Assembly: GCA_024663395.1 (NCBI GenBank)
Contig: JANFAH010000010.1
Span: forward strand, 124,001 to 188,000
DNA length: 64,000 bases
From: Pisolithus tinctorius
Lineage: Eukaryota; Basidiomycota; Agaricomycetes; Boletales; Pisolithaceae
Direction: 5' to 3'
Part shown: one piece after another, positions 22,472 to 33,848 of the stretch
Numbering within the stretch: position 1 is the stretch's first letter
How the letters are laid out: each line of letters begins with the position of its first letter
Program-made: the position numbers and the translations under genes
Notes under the pieces: generated by a model
What the model saw: only the letters and a program-made list of their open reading frames with translations
What the model was told of the DNA's origin: nothing
Databases searched by the model: none

Positions 22472-25400
22472 AGTGTTGATCCCAACTGTGTGCAACTGGA
22501 CATCTGACTCAATGCATCCACTCTCTCTAGTCCAAACTCTTTACTTCCATCTGTAACTCTTCTTGATTATCCTGTTGATACTGTTTCTGCATTGATTGAT
22601 TCCAGCTCTTCTCATTGTTTTGTAGACCTGTCCATAATCAAAAAATATGCTATTCCTGTTTCCTCCATTTCTCCACCAATTCCACTCCACTTGTTTGATG
22701 GTAGTACAAATGCTGTCATTTCCCAAGAAGTAGATCTCTCCCTCCACTTTCCTTCCAGTGAAGTCAACTCCATTTTGTTTTATGTTACTCCATTGGATTC
22801 TTCATGCTCACTGGTATTAGGACACAACTGGCTCACCCACTTCAATCTGTTGATTGACTGGGTACTGGGCAGTATATTGTTCAAACCATTGTTACAGGGA
22901 ATGCCGATGCCCCAGGCACCTTCATCACTCTCTGCTGCAACCTCTGCTCTGGATCCAACACCCTCCATTCCATCTGCAGCTCTGACTGCAGCTCTGACCA
23001 ACTCACTGTGCTCTGCTCTGCTTGTCTCACTCATCAATGCTGCTGTGTATGTCAGTGCCTGTGCTCTCCTGGCTCTAGACAGTTCCACTTGCAGCTCTCC
23101 ACTGATGATGTGAAGCTTCATGCATCTTCTGCTTTGTCTCTGCCTCCTGACCTCTCCTCGGTCCCCCCTGAGTATCACAAGTTTGCCAACATCTTTAGTA
23201 AAGACAAGGGTACTGAACTTCTGCCACACCACTTGTTCGATCTCAGGATTGACCTCAAGGAAGGAGCTTCTCTGCCCATTGGCACAATCTACTCTCTGTC
23301 TCCACCAGAGCTTGAAGCTCTCTGCACCTTCATTGACGAGCATCTTGGCTACAGTTTCATCAAGCAGTCCACCTCTGCTCACAGTGCCCCTGTCCTCTTT
23401 GTAACAAAGAAGGATGGTTCACTCTGCCTCTGTGTAGACTATCGAGGACTCAATAAAATCACAAAAAAGACCACTATCTGCTGCCACTCATCTCTGACCT
23501 ACTCAACTCTCCAAGCCATGCTAAAGTCTACACCAAGATCGACCTCTGCCATGCCTATCATCTAGTCCACATCACAGACAGAGATGAATGGAAAATGGCT
23601 TTCTGCACTCATTATGGTTCTTATGAATGGCAGGTAATGCCATTCAGTCTGACTAACACCCCTGCAGCCCTCCAGTGATTTGTCAATAGCATCTTTGCAG
23701 ACATGCTTGATGTCTGTGTCATGGTATACCTTGATGACATCCTGATTTATTCACAGGACATGGAGTTGCACTGTGAAAATGTAAAAGAGGTACTCTGCCA
23801 CCTTCAAAAGCATGGTCTTTATGCCAAGCTGGAGAAGTGCGAGTTCCACTCTGACTCCATTGAGTACCTCAGTTATGTTCTTTCTCCCTCCAGTCTCACC
23901 ATGTCCACTGAGAAGGTTCAGGCAGTCCACAACTGGCCTGAGCCACAGAAGGTGCAAGACATCCAGTCTTTCCTTGGCATTGCAAATTTCTACAGATGAT
24001 TCATTAATAACTACTCCAACATCATTGTTCCACTCACTTGCCTCACATGAAAGGGTGCTCCTTGGAACTTTTCTGAGGAGTGCTGCTCCACTTTCCTCTG
24101 CCTGAAGGATGCCTTCAGCTCTGTTCCTGTCCTCACACACTGGGTTCCTGATGCTCTGCTTACAGTTGAAACTGACACCTCCAATTATGCCATTGCTGGC
24201 ATTTTGCCAATCACCTGCTCCAATGGTGAACTCTGCCCAGTCACTTTCTACTCCCACACCATGACTGTGCCAGAACTCAACTATGATACCCATGACAAGG
24301 AGCTGTTGGCTATCTTCAAGGCTTTCTGCCATTGGCAGCATTACCTTGAAGGTTCCACCTTACCTGTCGACATGGTGACAGACCACAAAAACCTTGAGTA
24401 TTTTTCCACCTCTAAGGTTCTCACTTGTCGACAGGCCCACTGGTTGGAGTACCTTTCCCAGTTCAACCTTTCCATCCACTTCTGCCCTGGCCACCTAGGA
24501 GCCAAACCTGATGCACTTATGTGACATTGGGACATCTACCCAAAAGGGGGGGATAGGGACTACATGCAGATAAATCCTCACAATCTCTGCCCTATGTTTA
24601 CACAGGAGCAACTCATGTTGTCCCTCTGTACCACCACCCTCATGGCACCTGTACTCCATGCCACCATGGGCTTCAATGTTGAATGCTTGCACTCCAACAT
24701 CATCTCTGCTCTACCATCTGACCCTGTCTCTGCCAGCCACCTTCCAACTCTGACTAAGCCTCAGTGGTCCCTGGACTCTGATGGTCTACTCTGCCTTGAT
24801 GGTTGCATCTTTGTCCCTGACATTGATGACCTCCACCTTTGAGTGCTTCAGTTCAAGCATGACCATCCTCTAGCAGGCCATTTCAGGCAAAAGCGCACCC
24901 TAGAACTCATCTGCAGGGACTACATGTGGCCTAACCTCTGCTCAGATGTGAAAGAATATGTCAGGTCCTGCACCACCTGTGGACAGAGCAAAACTCCATG
25001 TCACCACCCCTATGGTCTACTGAAGCAACTCCCCATCCCAGAGAGACCTTGGAACTTCATCAAACACCTTCCCAACTCCAATGGCTACTCCACCATCCTT
25101 GTGGTAGTGGACCACCTCTCAAAGCAAGCAGTGTTCATCCCCACTCACAACTCCATCACCTCCACTGAACTCACTAAGCTCTTCCTTACCCATGTCTTCT
25201 CCAAGCATGGAGTACCTGCTAATGTCACCTCTGACAGAGGTCCTGAGTTCATCTCACACTTCTTCCACTCTCTAGGAAAGGCCCTTGATATGTGTCTTCA
25301 CTTCACTTCAGGTTACCACCCAGAAGGTGATGGCCAGACTGAGCAAATGAACCAGACCCTTGAGCAGTACCTTCATGTCTACTGTAACTACCAACAAGAC

Positions 25401-26135
25401 AACTGGGCTGAGCTGTTACCTCTAGCAGAGTTCACTTTTAACAATGCACCAAGTGTGACAACTGGAGTCTCTCCCTTCTTTGCTAATAAGGGATATCATC
25501 CAAACCTGTCTGTAGTCCCTGACCAAGACTTCACCCCTCCAAGGGCTCACAACTATGTTGTCAAGCTCTCCACCCTCCATGACTTCCTCTGCCCTGAAAT
25601 GTCCACTGCTCAGCAGCGCTACCAGGGTCCAGCAGATGCTAAATGCATACCTCTGCCTGAGTTCAAGGTTGGAGAACAGGCCTATGTCAAAGCCAAGTAC
25701 TTCCACTCCACTTGTCCTTCAGAAAAACTCTCTGAAAAGTACTTAGGTCCATTCACCATCTTGGCCAGGCCAGGTACACACTCTGTTACCCTTGAGCTCC
25801 CTGACTCTATGCGCTCAGTACATCTGGTCTTCCATGTCTCACAACTGGAGGCCACAGCAGCTAACCCTTTTCCAAACTGACAACAACCTCTGCCTCCACC
25901 AGTGGATGTCGATGGTGACCTTGAGTACAAAGTGTTGGAGATACTTGATTCTAAGGTGGACTGCTGTTGCCACCATTGTCAACTCTTGTATCTAGTCTGC
26001 TGGGCTGGTTACAAGAACACCAACAAGGAAACCTCTTGGTTGCTTGCAACTGAGCTAGATCATGCTTCTGACATAGTCTTTGCCTTCCACAAATGCTATC
26101 TGCACAAACCTGGCCTGTATCAACCTCTGCCATAA
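22437..26135 (+). pseudogene. Pol of element C
   Basis: Protease (LIDSSSSHCFVD: the usual DSG reads DSS). RT with LFVTKKDGSLCLCVDYRG and the active site YLDDILIYS (about 23730). RNase H with ELNYDTHDKELLAI. Integrase with HHCC (HDHPLAGHF...CTTCGQSK) and D,D,E (VVVDHLSK, TSDRGPEF, GDGQTEQMNQ). Chromodomain near 25905-26080. Stops and shifts are numerous (near 23480, 23565, 23676, 23998, 24049, 24523, 24841, 25880), several being TGA where element B reads an Arg codon, as expected from CGA decay. Confidence 0.93.
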
Positions 26136-26315
26136 TACTCAGCCCACATAACCTTCCTCTGTGGGCCAACTCCACCCCTTACTGAACTACCTTAAGCACT
26201 TTAGAATTTTCTCTGCTTATCTGTTTCATTTCTCAGGGTCACAAGTCTAATTCATAGTAGTACAAAAATATACAAACTAAAAACAAAAGACAAAAAAAAA
26301 AAAAAGAAAACTACC

Positions 26316-27527
26316 CTACTCTTCCATTGCTTGCTCTCTGCCACCCTCCTGTTCTTCACCACCTTCCTGCTCTCCTTTGACTTCTTCCTCATTATCCCCC
26401 TCCACACCTTCATCCACTTCCTCATTCTTGTCCTCTGCCACCTCTGACTGAGGCCTCTTCCATCCTCCTCCTTTGCACTTGAGCTTGGCCATCTTGGCCT
26501 CACATGCATCCTCCCTCCTCCTCATCTCTGCCCATTCTGCCCACTCACAGTACAGCCCCCACTCATTGGCTGTCTGCTCCATGGCCTCTGCCATCTGCTC
26601 TGCTGCCCTTGCCATCCTCTCAAAGGCTGTTGCAGCCTTCTCATGCACCTCCACATACCTCTCTGCAGCCTGCAGCTGCCACTCCCACTCCCACCCTGCC
26701 CACCAGGAGGAGACCCCCACTCCTGAGGGTCCCCCTCATATGGTGTCTCTGGCTCCTCCTCATCCTCTCTGCCTGCCTCCCACTCATCATCTGCTTCTTC
26801 CATCTCTGTCACTTTCTCCTTCCCCTTCCCTTGTGACCTCTTCCTCTTCTCTCCTTGAGAACTCCCTGTCCCTGCTCTCTTCTGTGAGGGCCCTGCCACC
26901 ACATCCTCTTTCGTCCAGCTACACACCTTCTTCTTGTTTTGGCAGGGCATGCAGGCCCTGGTCTTACCTTGCCCCAGCTCACACTGCCCCACTGCCAGAC
27001 TCGCTATTCAGGGGGCTCTCCTGGTTGCGGTGACCACCACAGAGGTCCCAGGGACCCTCTTGGCAGTGTTAACATTGTACACCATGCCACTTAACCTAAA
27101 ATAAAATAAAATATAGGTCAGCTCTGCCTGACTTGCAGTGGTCTGCTACTCACCTCTGCACAGCCTCATCCTGCCTGGCCTGGGACCTCTGCCTCTGCCT
27201 CTCTGCCTCTTCCTCTGCCACCCTCTTCTTTCGAGCCTCCTCTTCCTCCATTGCCCTCCTCTGAGCCTCCTCTTCCACTCTCTTCCTCTGCTCTGCCTCC
27301 AACCACTCCTCCTCTGTCTTCCACCTCTTGGCCTTGCACTCTGCCTTGCACTCTCTCTCCCTCTGCTCAGTCTCCTCTCATCAGCATGCCTTCTCCATGG
27401 ACTTCTCTTGCTTGGTGTCAGTGGAGTCATCAGTCAGGATGACCAGCTCTTCATCCATGACCTGGGAATAGTTGCAGACATGGCCAGGGGTTGGCTGGGG
27501 GGTTTTGCTCTGGCACTGGGAAGACAT
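26316..27527 (-). pseudogene. Antisense zinc-cluster/coiled-coil ORF of element C
   Basis: Starts MSSQCQSKTPQPTPGHVCN at 27527 and reads against the element. It has an acidic segment (MDEELVILTDDSTD), a long Arg/Glu/Lys coiled coil (27360-27170), a probable intron near 27150-27060, the triad CMPCQNKKKVCSW (26915-26953), then a Lys-rich and a Glu-rich acidic tail. The first Cys triad of the B version is not clear here. Two adjacent stops near 27380 and later shifts make it non-functional. Strand, position and domain order match element B. Confidence 0.66.
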
Positions 27528-27721
27528 GATGACGGGGGAAAGGGACGAGGGTTTAGGACCCTAACACATGTTTTTAAGCAGTTCTTCAGACTCTGATGGA
27601 GCTCTGCCATGGCTAAAGCCATTATCCTCAAGGCATCAAAATAATTTCAAATATTCAACTCGTGTTGATCTTGTCCTGTACATGCAGCCTTCAAGGGTTC
27701 AGGCCCTAAGGGGGGGGGCAC

Positions 27722-28423
27722 TGTCATGACCATGTGTTCATCCTAAGTCCTCACTCACTCTGCACCAACTCTGCCCACCCCTGACATTTATGAGTCATCT
27801 CTGCTCTGACTACTGTCAGACTTGTACTGCTCTCCTACCAGGCCACACAGGCCATTCTCTGAGGGGTCATGTGACTGCCCTTCAGACTTCTCCCTGACAG
27901 TGTGCAGTCAGGTACTCTGCAGCATGTGCACCACATGGTCCAGTGCCTGGACTGTTCCTTTTTTGGATGTTCTATGTTACCCATTCATATGTCCGCTGTC
28001 TACCCTTCATTCATTGTCTAGGAAGTTTTACTTGAAATTTTATGAGTCTCTGTATGTCAGTTCCAATTCTGGTTACTGTACCTCTGTAGTAGTATAAAAG
28101 CATGTATCATACTCTGCTGTTCTTCAGTACAAATATCAACTTAGTTCCTACTCCTTCTGTCTCTGTCTCCTGCCTGTTGGAGTTGCCTCCAACTTTCTGT
28201 CTGTACTCTCCCTCTGAAATACAAGGGCTAAGATTGTGCAAGGGGGTAGCACACAAGCTAAACCCAACACCCTCACCCCACTCCACCTTTGTCTCAGCAG
28301 ACTTCATTCCTGCTGACCCTCCACTAGTTGGAGTTCTGTCCCCTTGAGTTGGACTTGCTTCCGAACCCCCTCTCCAGACCTTATCTAGCATCAGAGTCAG
28401 TTGGAGTAGGCCCAGACTTGACA
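27722..28423 (+). repeat. 3' LTR of element C
   Basis: 702 bp, preceded by a G-rich polypurine tract (AAGGGGGGGGGCAC) and followed by TGTGT. It carries TATAAAAG and CAGTACAAATAT like the 5' LTR. Confidence 0.93.
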
Positions 28424-28605
28424 TGTGTAAAGACTGACTCACCTTTGCTCTTCCATCATGCAAGCAAACATGGAAGAACACCCTTCATTTTATAATCAAA
28501 TACACCAGTCTACAGGCAGCCACTAGGCTTCAATAGATTGCCTCCCTAGATCAAATCCCCTGCTGACAGGTTTTCTTCAGAAAATAATTCCTCCCTCAGC
28601 TGTCA

Positions 28606-30000
28606 TTGTCACTATTTGTTAAAGTGTCTAACCCTCAGAAGCAGAAGCTGCCAGTTCCACCTAGATTGCCCATTAGTAGAGGACTAGGAGTTAATCCCCC
28701 TTTACCCCTTTTTGGTCAACATGGACCTTCAGTTACCACCACCAATCCATGCTTATCCTATCTTACTCAGTTCTGGGAAACCAAGGTCATGCTTAGTTTG
28801 GAAGAAGATGATGATCAGAAGTCTGAGACTTCTTTCAGATCAGTCCTCAAAGAAGAACAAGAAGCTGGTATGTTGATGACACAAGGTCATGAAGAAATTG
28901 CTCCAGAAATGCCCCCTCATCAATACTCTGAGGCAGAGTTGGAGCAGAAGTTGACAGAAACTCAGGCATGAATGGCAAAGGAATTCTGCCAGTCGATAAT
29001 CACTAATGACCCATTTCCTCAAGGTACACCTACTGGCAAGGCTTTATGAGAATGGTATGCCACAAACTTTGGAAAGGTCATTTCCCCAGAGCCTCCCATT
29101 GGTGGAGGCAGTAAGGGGAAAGCCTGGGATGAAGATGAAGATGATGACTATCCTCATTGGCCACCCAATGGCGGTCAGGAATGTAATGTCAGGCATCCTG
29201 GAGAATTTGATGGAAGCCACAATGGGCTTCAGACTTGGCTCACCCAAGTGGAAGGCTACCTAGCCTTGAACCGACACATCTACAATACAGAAGCTCTCAA
29301 GATCTCCTTCACATTAACTTACATGATGAAAGGAGCAGTGGTGTCTTTCATGGAAAATTACCAGAACAAGCATAAACTAGTGGATGGGATGATTTGCTAC
29401 TTCAATCCATTTCAACACTTCATGGATCATCTCAAAGCAACCTTCGAGTCTGTTGATCAAACTGCCCTAGCTATGCTCTGTCTTTTGGATATCAAACAAG
29501 AGAAAAGAGAGCTGGAAGCATACATCATGGAGTTCACTGGGCTGGTCAATAAAGCTCAGTTGAAGGAAGAATCTTGGGAAGCCAGAATTTTCATTGGGAA
29601 AGGTCTGTCTAAGGAATATCACAACTGGATACTAAACTCCAGATGAACACCAATTACAGTGATCAAGTGGATCCAGGCTGCAGGAGAAGCAAGGACAGCC
29701 TTGGTGATGAAACATATATTGGAAGGAAAAGAATTGTGATATGAGGGAAGGTTCATTTCCTACTGTGGCAATCAGCAAGATCCCAATGTGATGGACATCA
29801 ACAAATGTAAACAGCAAGTACATTGATCTGGTTCAGAAATTAAATGTTACAATTGTCAAGAAATCAGTCACATCAAGTGTGACTGCAAGAAGAAGCAACT
29901 TTCCAATGTTTGGGTAGTGGTTGCAGAGGATGGTACCAAGACCATCTATGTAGGGAACTGGGAAGCTAACAATGAGGAAAAGAAGTTGCTGGGTTTTTAA
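28606..30000 (+). pseudogene. Gag of element E
   Basis: Capsid protein with an N-terminal Pro/Ser part, an acidic DEDEDDDYPHWPPNGGQ segment, and a Gag domain from about 29190 (RHPGEFDGSHNGLQTWLTQV) to 29640. A zinc knuckle follows near 29845, CYNCQEISHIKCDC, whose spacing is slightly altered. Stops occur near 28970 and 29645. The last frame ends LLGF and TAA at 29998-30000, exactly at the slippery heptamer. The leader 28429-28605 between element C and this ORF shows no other gene. Confidence 0.85.
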
Positions 30001-30035
30001 AGAGGACTGCTGAAATGCCTGCTACAGTCAGTCCT
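29991..30035 (+). promoter_or_regulatory. -1 ribosomal frameshift signal of element E
   Basis: G GGT TTT (29991-29997) directly precedes the gag TAA. A 5-base spacer is followed by a 7-bp stem (AGGACTG 30003-30009 with CAGTCCT 30029-30035). The -1 frame then runs LKRTAEMPATVSPVSVLLAK into the protease motif CIDSGAEVS. GGGTTTT is a classical -1 slippery sequence. Confidence 0.62.
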
Positions 30036-31984
30036 GTTTCTGTGTTGTTGGCTAAATGTACTTCTGTAGATGATGAATCCTCTATGCAAATCCATTCCCC
30101 ACTCAGATTGGTCATTTTACCTGACTACAATGCAGGCATATGGGCATGCATTGACTCTGGTGCTGAAGTCTCCTTGATCTTGGAATGAATGGTCCAAAAG
30201 TTAGGAATCAAGACCTACAGGGTGGACCAAAAGTTCAAGATGATGTCCTTTACTGGGAAGGATGAAGAGTGGGTCACCCAAAAGGTAACCCTGAAAATGG
30301 AGAGCAAGAATTGGATGGTTTGAGTACAATGCTACATCAGTCCCTTAGTGGGAAAAGAACATATTCTCCTCAGAATGCCTTTTCTCAAGGAATTCAAGCC
30401 CCATATGAACTGGGAAACCAGGAAGATTACATGCTTGGATGATGGGTATGTATACCTGGATGAGAAAACTAAAGTTCAACAGGTATCCTTGGAAAATATG
30501 AAGGAGTCTTCCAGTCAAGTTCTGGAAGTAATTATTAACAAAACAACCTTGTCCACAGAACTGGAGGCAGAAAATGCCTCTAAAAAGGAGGAAGTTCGAC
30601 TTCCTGAATGATATCAAGAATTCACCAAAGTATTTGCAGAAGATGTCATCCTGTTGCCAAAACATCAACCAGGATTGGACCATGAAATCCAGTTGAAGGA
30701 TGACTTCAAACCAAAGAGAGCAGCAGTATATCCTATGTCACCTGATGAACTAAAAGTTTTAGATGAATTCCTTGATGAAAATCTTAAATGCAAACAAAAT
30801 TGACTGTCAACATCGCCACAAGCAGTGCCAGTCTTCTTCATAGCAAAGAAGGATGGAAAGAAGCAGTTAATCCAAGACTACCACTACCTCAATTCATTTA
30901 CCATCCAAGATGCACATCCATTGCCTAATGCTCAGGCCCTGTTTGATGAGTTGGTCAAATCCAAATACTATGCTAAGTTTGATATTCATTGGGGTTTTAC
31001 TAACCTTCATGTCAAGGAAGGGGATGAGTGGAAAGGGGCATTCATTACACCAAGAGGGCTTTTTGAGCCTACAGTGATGTTCTTTGGTCAGTGTAACTCA
31101 CCCCCCTCCTTCCAAAGGTATATGGACAAAACTTTCAAGTCTCAAAGAGGAAAACAAGTTGGATACATGGACAATGTGGTGATCCATGCCAAAACACTTG
31201 AGGAGCTCCAGAAGTGTGTCTGGGAATTCCTAAAGATCTGTGAGAAGGAGGAATTACATTTGAAAATTAGCAAGTGTTGCTTCAAGGCAGAAGAAGTCGA
31301 ATGTCTTGGAATGATCATTGGAAAAGGACAAATGGAACCTTTGCTGGCAAAGACTGATGCCATTTCCATGTGGGAACCTCCCGAAAATCTTACTGGACTT
31401 TGACAATTTCTTGGGTTCTGCAACTTTTATCACAAATTCATTCCATCCTTCTCAAACATCACTAGACCCCTACATGACCTCACCAAAAAGGGGGTGTCAT
31501 ATGTATAGACACTGGAAAGGAACAAGTCCTTTGAAAAGCTAAAGTCTTTGTTATGTTCATCTCCAGTCCTCACTATTCTGGACTTTTCAAAGCCCCTTGC
31601 CTTGTTTACTGATGTCTCCAAGCTTGGGATAGGAGCAGTCCTTGCCCAAAAAGGGACTGACAGGGAGTGGCACCCCTGCTCATACCTCTTGCAATCTCTT
31701 ATGAGTGCTGAACAGTGCTATCAAGTCTATGACCTTGAGATGCTTGTGGTCATCTGTGCACTTAAAGCCTTCCAGCCCTACCTCCTATCCCCTGTCGAAC
31801 TCACAGTGATCTTCACCAACCACAAAAATTTGGAGTACTATCAAGAGCCACAACAGTTAACCCCATGGCAGGCTCAATGGGCAGCCACCATTCAGTCCTA
31901 CCCTGTCTGTTTTTCCTGGCAGGCCAGTCACCTGCAGGTCCGTGCCAATACTTTGTCCTGCAAGGGGGGACAGGAGGAGCCTGC

Positions 31985-33848
31985 TGTCACACACCAAAGG
32001 TGTTGTGGACATGGTTACAGCTGACTCTGCCTAACTTGTTGACGAGTTGTACACAATGCCCATGCCATGCAGATGAAGACTAAAGGCCTCATGCATAGAA
32101 AGACTGCTGGACATTAACAGTCATCCTTCACACGAGAACAAGTCATCAGTGCTAAGGAGAAAAGAGGAAGCAAGTTAAGTGCACATTAAAGGTTTTTAGC
32201 ACCCATGTATGGTGTTCTGGTTTTTGTCATATCTCCACCATTTCCAAAGATATCAACTCCATTCTCACACTCACTTAAAGTGCTCAGCCACACGATTCTG
32301 CCTTCCAAATTTGGAGAGGATCCTCACACCCTATGCATTTCTACAGCACTCCATCCATCAGACACTCATTTCACTAAGTCCATCAATCATGGCCACCTCT
32401 TCATCAATTGTCTTGCTTGTCTCATTTGCCAGAGACAGTGGCTACATATATCTGCCAGGCATTCCCACCAGCTTCCATCCTGAAGCCCCCTGGTTCATCC
32501 CATCATTGTCAGCCCCATCTCATCCCATGCAGCTTGGTCAGTGTGTTCTCCTTGTCAGTATGACTATGACTTCCAGAAGGACATTCTTTGGTCACCTCAA
32601 GTCTGTCACTCAGTTAGAAAGGTCTTGTGTGGTCATTTCAGTCTCCCCAGTTGATGAAGCATATGGATCATTCCTCCCTGCTCCCTGCACCATCTTTATT
32701 CCAATCTCATCCATCATTCTTCCTGCATTGCAACAGCTGCAGCATAGTCTACTGTTCTCCAGCCTCCCTGATCGCATCCATGATGAGTATGACATGTGTC
32801 TTGCCTTCTTACTACAGGATCCAGCAGAAGATGTCCCCCCTTCTCCTCCTCCTCCATCAGAGCCCCATCCATGAAGCTTTTGTTAACTTCACTGAGAGGA
32901 TGAAAGGGTGAGAGACATGATCACTTATGCTCCCATTGCCCCACAGACCCCCAATGCCCTAGCCCCCTTTGACACTTGACTCATGCCCTTCAATTCTGGA
33001 ATTAATACTTCCCTATCTGGAAACACCATCCATCTGTCATGCCATCTTTGGATCTAGAGATGTCTCCACCAACATCTGACTTGCATTGCCACCCCCTAAT
33101 GTGATATCAGTGCACTTACTCAGTTTCTGACTCTGTTTGACTCATTCTGTGATGTTTTGACTGTCCTTGACTCGTTCATTGCCAATACTTACCAATCTTC
33201 TTTGCTTGCTTACTTTTCATTTCTCACTTACTCATCATGATTACCCAGTCCTTACTCATTACTTACCAAGTGTTTGTGCCTTGTTTGTCACAAGCTGTGC
33301 TCCCCCCCACAGTATATAAACCCCCATGTACTTAGCTACCCCACAAGCAATCCACAAGTGAATCAGAAGTCACTCAGCAGTCAGTTCAGCTCAGCTCAGC
33401 ATAACTCATTGTCAACAGTTGAGGCTCATTCAGAAGAGTCTATCTGTCTTCATTTGTATCCTTGGTAGTGGAGGCTCCATCAAGGGTCTATCTACCTCTA
33501 TTCATCATCAGCAGTATCATCAGTGCTTAGTCAGCAACCCTTTGCTTAGTCATTCTTCCACTCCTGCATAACTCATCATCAACTTGTGCCAGGAGCATGT
33601 TTTATTCCAGAATACTTTCAGCTGAACACCTTCACTCTGTTCAGCATCCCCTGTCCAGTCATCACTCACTTGCCTACTCCTGCATAACTCATTGTTGACT
33701 TGCACCAGGAGCACCTGCCATTGAAATTCCCCCACACTAGATCTTTCTGCACTTGAGGTTCCATGGAGGTACACCACCACTCACATAATATTTGTCTTTG
33801 GTGTTGGTTTTGGTTGGTTCATACCACCTTTCCACACTTTGACTCACA
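31985..33848 (+). repeat. F1: 1.86-kb LTR-like repeat in element E pol
   Basis: Begins TGTCACACACC and ends CTTTGACTCACA, that is TG...CA. TATATAAA lies at 33313-33320. No polypurine tract, gag or pol is attached. Other copies: 36564-40252 (reverse, split), 37751-39595, 49034-52827 (reverse, split) and a 3' piece at 55000. Here no exact target duplication is visible (CCTGC against CCACC). I call it a solo LTR by its ends and TATA box; a non-autonomous element of another type is possible. Confidence 0.7.
32389..32874 (+). CDS. Conserved ORF of unknown function inside repeat F1
   Basis: 161 codons from MATSSSIVLLVSFARDSGY to a Pro-rich end (DVPPSPPPPSEPHP). The same protein is open in F2 (158 codons); the length difference comes from indels of 3 and 6 bases, so the frame is kept. 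A more diverged copy is readable through stops in the F repeat at 51.0-52.6 kb. Hydrophobic start, no motif I recognise. The TATA box lies about 440 bases downstream, so the ORF would sit in the U3 part if F is an LTR. Confidence 0.5.
   Translation: MATSSSIVLLVSFARDSGYIYLPGIPTSFHPEAPWFIPSLSAPSHPMQLGQCVLLVSMTMTSRRTFFGHLKSVTQLERSCVVISVSPVDEAYGSFLPAPCTIFIPISSIILPALQQLQHSLLFSSLPDRIHDEYDMCLAFLLQDPAEDVPPSPPPPSEPHP

Larger units (their letters stand above)
19513..28423 (+). mobile_element. Element C: chromodomain Ty3/gypsy retrotransposon inside element E
   Basis: Flanked by TGTGT (19508-19512, 28424-28428). It has the same plan and related proteins as element B, but many more stops and almost no CpG left. 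The 5' LTR is split by a solo LTR at 19901-20765. The antisense ORF lies between pol and the 3' LTR. Confidence 0.94.

Noticed and set aside
27138..27596. 152-codon Leu-rich plus-strand ORF, and similar Leu/Ser-rich ORFs at 1790-2360 and 26473-27033
   Set aside because: Complements of the Glu/Arg coiled coils of the antisense ORFs; Leu/Pro/Ser runs are what GAG/GAA codons give on the other strand.
32025..33848. F1 as a Helitron
   Set aside because: It starts TG and ends CA, lacks a terminal CTRR with hairpin, and F2 has a near-match short target duplication, which Helitrons do not make.
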